Source: Hyaloscypha bicolor E (lineage: Eukaryota; Ascomycota; Leotiomycetes; Helotiales; Hyaloscyphaceae). From it: a stretch of DNA of 64,000 nt. The stretch lies in contig NW_020194638.1 of assembly GCF_002865645.1 (NCBI RefSeq), positions 310,001-374,000 of the forward strand, given 5' to 3'. The translations under genes were made by a program, and so were the position numbers. This document shows positions 57,366 to 64,000 of this stretch, piece by piece. The first letter of the stretch is position 1, and each line of letters starts with the position of its first letter. A model generated the notes under the pieces. It was not told the DNA's origin. It saw only the letters and a list, made by a program, of their open reading frames with translations, and made no database searches.

Positions 57366-58857
57366 ACCTGCGCTGCATTAGCGGTCCCTTCATTGTACAA
57401 GTATTGTAGAAAGCGTCTGAATATACCATTTAATGTTGGAACCCCTCGGCCAATTTTGACTTTGTTACATGCGCAGCAATCGTCGACTAATATTGTGATA
57501 AAAGTCCAAGTGACGAGTGTCTACTTCCCCGCAATCCAGTTCACCCCGTCGAAGCGTCTTTGGATGCCAGTCCCAGAGTTCTTCTACATTGATCATTGGT
57601 CCGCTATCTGATTGCTCTAAAGTTGGTGGGTTGATGTTCCTGAGGAGTGCATACAATGCGAAATTTTGAAAGTCCTAGGCTCGATTCGTACATTTGACGT
57701 CGAATTTCAAAGACTTTGTTCGATGATTGGATGACTGTTCAAGACTTACATGTACATTCAGGCGTGCCCGCTTTTACTGCAACCTGAGCTGAATTGCATG
57801 TGTCCACGAGGAACGATCTCGATGGAGAAATTGATAGATCGACAAAGTTGTTTGATTTATACTTGGTACATTACGTCCGCGTCAGTCGTTCGTCACCATG
57901 CTAAGTTTCCCCGAAACATCCCCAGACTCCCCCGCCCGCTTCAACAGACCCATCACCCAGAGGGCCGGCACTAGGGACCGGTGACCTGTGTTATGGGGTA
58001 GATCTAGCCGTCATCTGGCTGGTACCTTGATCAGGGCTGAAGCTTAATCCCTTCCAGAGCTCCGACCAGTTTCCCTCCATTCTCGATTTTGGCCGATTGA
58101 CGGAGGAGAATTGTCCTTCGGGTCTTTGCACGGTGTTGCACCTCGGTCTCGCCCCAAGAGAGATGAGTTCACTAGAGCAGAATTATTCTTCCATCTTCAC
58201 GGGATTGGGGTAGGTCCTTTGCTACCTCGTACTCTAGTCCAGGTCTTGAAGTATCAAGCACTACACTACATACAGAGTGGTCAATAAGCCAGCTTATCCC
58301 CTCCAGCTCCATTGTGTCGTTTTCACTGCCCAGACAGATATGGGTCGGAGGCGCAGTTAAAGTTGTCGTCGACGGAGCAACCAGCAGCTCTTTACGCGTG
58401 CGCAAGGTTGGGAGGTCGCACTAAATGCTCCACAGGGCGCAGTGAAGGGGATAGGCTAGTATATTTAGTTATTTAGTTAGAACTCGATTCTTATATAAAT
58501 TAGTCAGCTAAGGTTTTCCTACTGGTGCTAGCTTATAAGTAGCTAACAAGCTTATATATATTAAAGAGTAAATATAAATATAGGGGTTTATAAAGGCTAA
58601 ATGCATAAATTTCTCTTTCAGCCTATTAAACTACCCTGTTTTAGGCTCTCACGTGACAAGGGATAAGTATAATAATAGGATAATATTAGAACCCGTTTCT
58701 GTGATTTTCTATTCACTTGACTTCTTTGCTTGAGAAATTAAATACAAAGTATAGCTAGCTAATCAGCTGACCGACCCCTTATCAACCAATCAGCTAGGAA
58801 ATACCCTTAGCTGATGACTGACTGACTGGCTTATTACCCAGCTTGCCGCTGTTTTAG
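57366..58857. other. Intergenic; AT-rich insertion-like DNA towards the right
   Basis: No gene is recognised. The stretch 58440-58850 is AT-rich with repeated CAGCTGA/AGCTGAT motifs and looks like decayed repeat DNA that abuts the orphan exon. A minus-strand open stretch at 58172-58405 lacks an ATG and motifs. Confidence 0.4.
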
Positions 58858-59118
58858 GTCACGAGCAAGACGGTGGCGACCAGTCTGACATATTATGTCA
58901 AGATTGCGTATTATGACACGACGAGCCAGTGTGTTACGGTCAAGATTCCTGCTGCTGGGAAAGTGAGTACAACGGCGAGATTACAGACATTTACTGGGGC
59001 GGCGACGCAGAGTAATTATCTTCTTGATGTTACCGTCTTGCCTGTAGCGAGTACTGTTCGTGGGTGGACGTTTAGTGTTCCGGGGTATGGAATTGCGGTT
59101 TTGACTGTGAGTCTTTAG
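58858..59118 (+). pseudogene. Orphan terminal exon, probably beta-sandwich end of a secreted enzyme
   Basis: After a TTTTAG acceptor-like site the frame reads VTSKTVATSLTYYVKIAYYD and later VSTTARLQTFTGAAT and WTFSVPGYGIAVLTVSL, then a stop at 59118. The regular alternation suggests a beta-sandwich such as those ending fungal glycosidases. I cannot name the family. Upstream is AT-rich repeat DNA, so the rest of the gene is missing here. Confidence 0.4.
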
Positions 59119-59565
59119 GGAGGAGAAGGAGTGATTTGAATTGGTTGTTGTTCTGAGTGGATGCAGAAAGAAGGGTGGGGGGGTGAAATGAAAGCCAAAG
59201 CTGTCGTGAATATAATGAAGCACATTATTTTCTCTGGCCTGGAGCCGTCCTGAGCTACATACCCAAACACCAGAGCAAAATCAGTCCCCTCGAGATAACA
59301 ACCGGCGTTACTTGCTTGGATGTGCGACGCAATGTTTACAATGCCTTACGCCTCGCCCGACTTCAACATATATCTTGGAGAGGAGATAGTCTTTTAGAGG
59401 TAGCTGCTCGCGTTGGGAAACTTTCACCCCTTCTTAATCTATCCATATTTCTTACAAGACCTTCGAGTATTTTACTTCTAGACCACATACTTATACTTTT
59501 GAAATATCATAATCTAATTCTTAGATTCTCAAGAGTTTGATGTACGATGTTTTAACACCTCGGTA
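59119..59565. other. Intergenic, no gene seen
   Basis: This holds the 3' flanks of the orphan exon and the HET gene. No coding motif was found. Confidence 0.45.
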
Positions 59566-61311
59566 CTAGCTAGATTCTATAAAATCATTAAACGGGGCGG
59601 GAGGGCTTGTAGTCATGCCAATATTTAACATAAAGAAAGGTTCTCCCATAATGTGACCCTCCCGCAATGCCGCCCTGACGCCAGGTTGTAACCCTTTGCT
59701 TCTAAACCACCACATAGTGTCAACCTGGTCCTTGCAATCATCCTCCGATAATTGTATATTGGTCCATGGTTCCAGATCCAGATGCTCAGCATCCAGATGC
59801 CCGTCACCCAGTAGCCGTAGAGAGGAAATTATGTCTGAATCCATTTTGAATATTCTGATCTTCCGAAGATTTGGTTCATCATCACGAAAACTAGATTTAA
59901 AAACAACGACAAAAGGAGGCGAATAGTCGACATGCTCGAAGACAAAAACTCGTGTTACGGCGTAGTTGTCGGTAATCATTATTCGAGATAGGGGGTTCCA
60001 TAGTTTTTCCGGAATTGCGCGTATGAGGGTGCATTCGGTAGGCCAGCTCTCGAGGTGCAGGTGTTCGCATTCAGCATTCAAACGACGGGGGTTTCTGTGA
60101 ATGATGATAGCTTGTTTTTGCGGATGTGCTTGTCTCTGCGAAACAAAAGGCCCATTTTGAAAAATATCAAGGTTGGTCAGTTTCGATCGATCAATGGTGA
60201 TAAGATCCGCAAGTCGCCTAGCATAAACCTGGTTCCCTTGCCATGGCTGCGGCTCAAGGGGGATTGCCAAAGGTCCGGTAAAGTCTTTCTCATAATGACA
60301 ACGCAAAACTCCCCAAACTCCTGGTTGAAAAGGAAGGCAGTTGGAGGGCACGACCAGGAGCTCAATGCGTAATCCACTGCTAGTCAAGAAATAGGTATCT
60401 GGAACACCAGGGAGTGGGACTATGTGACTGGCATTCCGGAATTCATTAGGGTGTTTGGCCAAAGGACCCCGTAATTCAATGCGGTGTTTGGCTCCAGGAC
60501 ATCGCAAACCTTTTGTTCTCACATTGTCCGACGGCAATGCCGTCCACGCTAACAACGACTGATCATCAGAATTCTTAAAAATTTCTTCCTGAAGCCGATG
60601 AAATGCTTTTTCGTTGCCTTCGCCATAGAGAAGTGGCATATTAACGTCGAATATACCCATGAGACAATATGCAATATCCTCTGGCCGTGTTGTTTCCCTA
60701 AATACGGCCCATGACATCCTATTGGCCACACTTCTGGAGTGAACCCGGTTAGCGTCGGGTCTTGTGTTATCAAGGATCCATTTATCGATTTTTGTCTTCT
60801 TTGAAATTGAGCTTGCGAGTGATGCTCTAGTTCCAAGATCGTCCCAAGACTTGGAGTAGAAGATGAGATTGCAAGGAGCAACGAGTTCCTGAAGTGTCCA
60901 TCCCCTGGTAAACCAGCGACTCTCGATGATCAGGTCTTCAAAAATCTCCGAGTCTGTAGCCTCATCTGTCTTCGAGGGTACATCTTCCAGATACACGAAG
61001 CATATGGATGAGTGCATATACCATTTGAACATAGAGTTTATCGCTTCTTGCAATTCTGCGCTGCTGCTCTTATCGATGCAACAAGTATCAATCCACACAT
61101 AGTTGAATCCGTGCTTCAAGGCCTTGAAGCACGCCGGGGCGACTTTGAGCTGGTACGCTGGCTTCCGCTTAGCCTCTTCTTTCCCGATATCCGCGAAGAG
61201 GACCTCGTCGTCTAGATTGCTTGACCATGTATGTGAGAGAATTGCGTATGGCGGGATTTGATTTGGTGTGAATTGCACCAGCTCTATAGTTTCCGCTCTA
61301 AGGAGGCGCAT
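59566..61311 (-). CDS. HET-domain protein (HET-E/HET-D N-terminal type)
   Basis: A single exon of 581 aa from the ATG at 61311 (MRLLRAETIELVQF), which is the classic start for this group; the open frame further upstream has only TTG. HET motifs: IPPYAILSHTWSS, KALKHGFNYVWIDTCCIDKSSSAELQEAINSMFKWY, CFVYLEDV, ESRWFTRGWTLQELVAP, RMSWAVFRETTRPEDIAYCLMGIFDVNMPLLYGEG and AFHRLQEEI. The C-terminal half has no NACHT/WD40 region, so it is a stand-alone HET protein. Members trigger growth arrest or cell death in non-self fusion. No partner gene of the NLR type is seen nearby. Confidence 0.93.
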   Translation of the reverse strand: MRLLRAETIELVQFTPNQIPPYAILSHTWSSNLDDEVLFADIGKEEAKRKPAYQLKVAPACFKALKHGFNYVWIDTCCIDKSSSAELQEAINSMFKWYMHSSICFVYLEDVPSKTDEATDSEIFEDLIIESRWFTRGWTLQELVAPCNLIFYSKSWDDLGTRASLASSISKKTKIDKWILDNTRPDANRVHSRSVANRMSWAVFRETTRPEDIAYCLMGIFDVNMPLLYGEGNEKAFHRLQEEIFKNSDDQSLLAWTALPSDNVRTKGLRCPGAKHRIELRGPLAKHPNEFRNASHIVPLPGVPDTYFLTSSGLRIELLVVPSNCLPFQPGVWGVLRCHYEKDFTGPLAIPLEPQPWQGNQVYARRLADLITIDRSKLTNLDIFQNGPFVSQRQAHPQKQAIIIHRNPRRLNAECEHLHLESWPTECTLIRAIPEKLWNPLSRIMITDNYAVTRVFVFEHVDYSPPFVVVFKSSFRDDEPNLRKIRIFKMDSDIISSLRLLGDGHLDAEHLDLEPWTNIQLSEDDCKDQVDTMWWFRSKGLQPGVRAALREGHIMGEPFFMLNIGMTTSPPAPFNDFIESS

Positions 61312-61589
61312 GTTGACGAAGTCGGGGCTGAGATATTTGCTTTGACGCCCTGGCAGTACCTCCGATTTCTGGTAGGCCCAGATGTACCTTTCGTACAATG
61401 TCACGCGAGACCTGACACAGAGGTTGCTAAGCGGAGCTTCGTTGAGAGTAGAGGCCAAAGAAGTTAGCCGTGACGACTTCTATGGGCTGGTTATGAGATG
61501 CTCCTCCGCAGTTGGAATTTGCGAGGTTGGGACTGGTGGAACGGATAAGATGTTTTAAGGTTACGTAATCCATCGCCTGTTATTAATAG
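61312..61589. other. 5' flank of the HET gene
   Basis: This is the promoter region of the minus-strand HET gene. No other feature was seen. Confidence 0.4.
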
Positions 61590-62244
61590 GGGAAAATGTA
61601 AAACGACACACCTCGGGTGTGGATTAGACGTATCAATGGATTTGAGAGTTTTAATAATGCCTAATTAGTTGCTTGTACTTACTTAAGTCCTTCTCTCTAA
61701 TCAGTTTTCCTAATATAAATATAAGGAAGTTTATATATAAGAGCTCTAATTTGGGGCATGGAACAGGCGAGGCAATAATTGCGCACGAGGTAAATTAGTT
61801 ACAGGCGCTTGATGGCTAAATTTTCAGGCTCTTATAGTGCCTTAAAAATTCCGCCTTTCCTTACCTTCTTTAAATTTTCTTAAATCTACTAATTATTATA
61901 TAATAAAAACTTTATATCCTATTAGCTTATAATCTGGTTTTTTTATAATAAAAGAAATAATTAAATTATAATAATTATTTATCCCTTCGTCCGGTGAGAC
62001 ATGGTCCGTACTAGCGGCCGCACTCGATTATCCCTTGTTAGGTAAGAATACAACCGTCTCCTCCAATCAGGCTATCCGCATGATGCGGCCGCTAGTACGG
62101 ACCATGTCTCACCGGACGAAGGGATATAGTAAATTAAACTTAAAGGAAAACTAGATTTTTTTGGTGTTCCTCTCGACTTTACCTCGTTAGGTTAGTCCGG
62201 CCCCCAATCGACACACGGGGAGGGGGGTCGATTTACATTTTCCC
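61590..62244. mobile_element. AT-rich element with short terminal inverted repeats, hosting a nested MITE
   Basis: The left end GGGAAAATGTAAAACGAC (61590-61607) matches the inverse of the right end (62227-62244) except for one base. Target duplication is not clear; ATTAA occurs on both sides but not flush on the left. The interior is AT-rich, has no coding capacity and contains a cleaner element at 61982-62124. Confidence 0.6.
61982..62124. mobile_element. 143-bp MITE with perfect 41-bp terminal inverted repeats
   Basis: The left arm is 61982-62022 and begins TCCCTTCGTCCGGTGAGAC; the right arm, 62084-62124, is its exact inverse complement over 41 bases, including a GCGGCCGC octamer. The loop is 61 bases. 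The flanks are TA on both sides (61980-61981 and 62125-62126). This fits a Tc1/mariner-type MITE. The GC content contrasts sharply with the surrounding AT-rich DNA, and the absence of any mismatch suggests recent insertion. Confidence 0.88.
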
Positions 62245-63208
62245 ATTAAGTACTGTAGCATTAAAATGCGGAGCTCTTATTCCGAAGAGAGTCGAATATT
62301 TGTTGAATGTCAACAGATTTGCTGCACGCGATAAAGTGTGATGTTGATAACGTATTTAACGCGCAGGCTGGGCAGGGTATTCAGTCGGCTCTTGCATATT
62401 CTCGTCTTCGAACTCGACCACCTTGAACTCCTCGAACTCTTCTTCAGAATCAGAATCAGAATCAGAATCAGTGTCAGAGTCAAAATCAAATTTATAGCCG
62501 TGATCTGAGTTGTCGTGGTGTTCGTCTTCTTCCACATCGAGATCCATGTACGGATGTAAGGCGGAGAGGGAATAGGTTTCGTTTCCAATCTGCAAGAATC
62601 GTCCGCTACGTCCATGATTTGAGTCTGAGCCTGCCTCTTCTGATTGTTGACTTTGCAGAAGTGAAAATTGGTCGTAAAACTACATCTGGTTCCTACAGCG
62701 AAACTTGCGATCATAAATCATTTTTTGGGGGGGCGGGGCGGTGTGGGCCGCAAAATCCATCACGAGTACGAGGACATCGGCGGCTGAAGTTTGCCACTCC
62801 AGGGAGTCCAGGCTTCCTCCGCCCATATGTACAATGTCTGGGTGTCCCCGCCAGCCCCTGTAAACCCACCAGTTTAGCTCGCTAGCATTCCCAAACCAGG
62901 ATTGTCCGCCCAGAGAAGATAATTATTAGTGGTCAACTCTCTTTAGATATGTGGGGGGGGGGAATGGAGAGATCGTCGTTCAAGAAACCGACAGTTACAT
63001 AGCTCTATATGTCCATCCTACCAGATATTAATCCCAGGGAATTTATCACCCTACAAGCTGCGGTGAGCTGTGAGAATCGGACTCAAGTTGAGGTTGAAGA
63101 GAAGGCTGAAAGTAACCTCAAAAGAAGGAATCACAGCCTTTAAAGGCCTCCAGGGATCCTCACAAAGCCTACATACTGCCGTTCATCATAGTTGTAATTT
63201 TGTATCCA
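62245..63208. other. Intergenic; weak acidic open stretch, no supported gene
   Basis: On the minus strand 62595-62356 reads an Asp/Ser/Glu-rich stretch produced by a TCAGAA microsatellite (about 62449-62472). It lacks an ATG of its own; an ATG at about 62621 lies in another frame. I do not call it a gene. The segment 62640-63168 shows no feature. Confidence 0.4.
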
Positions 63209-64000
63209 TTAAGCGCAAATTGCCTTACCATCCTTAGCTGAAATGGATTTGATGTTGACTCGCACTCCCTTCGAGTCCCATTTTGGGTACGGCACAAGAT
63301 ACGCATGGGCCATCTCAACATCCGATCTGTCAGTCTCAAATAGCTCGAATGAGAACCGGCTGAATACAGTCGCGAGCGTAATGTACAACTCGGCTTGTGC
63401 AAGACTATAGTTATCAGCAGTCCGTACCCACATGTGAATTAAAAATATAAGAAAAGACATACTTAATGCCCGCGCAAGCTCGTGACCCCTTACCGAAAGG
63501 AACGAAGAAGCGATCCAAGTCCGGTCTATCAATCCATCTTTCTGGAACAAAGTCTTTCGCATTAGGGAAGATGGATTCATCCATGAGGATGTCAACGTTG
63601 GTCATCGAGATCGGGGTATTTGCCGGAATCACCCAATCCGCGTATTTGAGCTCTAGAGGAGCCAAACGTGGCGAGCGCGTTGAGACACCATGGGCTAATC
63701 TTACAGCCTCATGAACGCAGCCATTGAGATATGGCAGCTGCTCCAACTTGTGCCAGTCAAACGTGCTGGAAGACGTTGACACAATTGTCTCCAACTCCGT
63801 ACGCAGCCTCTGGAAGACATTGGAATTATTTATGATGTGGAAGCTGGCGACGGTCAATGCCCAAGACGTGGTAATGAGACCAGCTGCCACGATAAGTTGC
63901 GCTTCATCCCCTAGACGAGCATCAGACTTCTCTTCCAGCGGAAGGTCGCTGTTGAGCACTTCATGGAAGATTGTGGGATGGCTGACGTGCTTGTGCGCAT
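63209..64000 (-). CDS. Cytochrome P450, C-terminal part; 5' end outside window
   Basis: Exons are 64000-63463 (running off the edge) and 63404-63209, joined by a 58-nt GTATGT...TATAG intron that gives CAGIN-LAQAELY. P450 landmarks: the I helix DEAQLIVAAGLITTSWAL, the K-helix EAVR, FVPERW, the heme loop FVPFGKGSRACAG with the Cys ligand, and an LVPYPKW segment near the end. The family resembles fungal CYPs annotated as trichodiene-oxygenase-like. The I-helix position that normally holds an acidic residue (AGLETT or AGxDTT) is Ile here. The membrane anchor and N-terminal half are not in the window, so substrate cannot be inferred. Confidence 0.92.

Noticed and set aside
62356..62595. Acidic Asp/Ser-rich 79-codon frame
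   Set aside because: It is created by a TCAGAA microsatellite and has no ATG in frame.

Overview
The window is nuclear DNA from a filamentous ascomycete (Pezizomycotina). The genes carry many short introns of about 44-60 nt with GTAAGT/GTATGT-type donors and CTAAC/CTGAC-type branch sites. The gene families are typically fungal: HET incompatibility proteins, a Zn2Cys6 factor, GH47, GH31, GH105 and PL4 enzymes, a BIM1/X325-like copper protein, Dal5- and NCS1-type transporters, and an AsaB/GA4-desaturase-like enzyme. Dead transposons show the C-to-T decay at CpA expected of repeat-induced point mutation (RIP). The protein families suggest Leotiomycetes or Sordariomycetes, but I cannot place the organism more exactly. 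Exon joins were read from splice consensus and protein continuity only; no transcript evidence was available.

Layout. 1-8 kb: the 3' part of a non-RD protein kinase, an AsaB/CmcJ-family enzyme, a complete but RIP-killed Tc1/mariner element and an orphan terminal exon. 6.3-15.5 kb: a nucleobase/hydantoin theme, with an NCS1 permease divergent from a dihydropyrimidinase/hydantoinase, then an MFS relic, a 603-bp hAT-type MITE and a Zn2Cys6 regulator. 15.5-21.3 kb: retroelement debris, a BIM1-like copper protein, a small GPI-type cell-wall protein and a GH47 mannosidase. 22.5-28.7 kb: a rhamnogalacturonan-degradation group made of a Dal5-type MFS transporter divergent from GH105, which is convergent with a PL4 lyase. 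The PL4 gene has lost its C-terminus to a solo LTR. 29-35.7 kb: gene relics, an LPX1-like alpha/beta hydrolase, a HET pseudogene split by a second LTR of the same family, and an inverted duplication with a strong central hairpin. 35.8-43.4 kb: one long gene that appears to fuse tandem homeodomain-like helices, C2H2 fingers, a protein kinase and a membrane segment, followed by a single-exon GH31. 44-45 kb: a non-autonomous element with long terminal inverted repeats and telomere-like G-rich sequence. 46.2-57.4 kb: a very large low-complexity protein gene divergent from the Golgi syntaxin SED5. 58-64 kb: an orphan exon, a HET gene, nested MITEs (one with perfect 41-bp arms) and the 3' part of a cytochrome P450.

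How the genes may work together. The NCS1 permease and the hydantoinase plausibly form an import-plus-ring-opening pair for a cyclic ureide. PL4, GH105 and the MFS carrier plausibly form a rhamnogalacturonan-I depolymerisation and uptake module. SED5 and GH47 are secretory-pathway housekeeping. The most unusual observations are the homeodomain/zinc-finger/kinase/membrane fusion and the precise solo-LTR event that replaced 28 conserved C-terminal residues of PL4 with three LTR-encoded residues and a stop.
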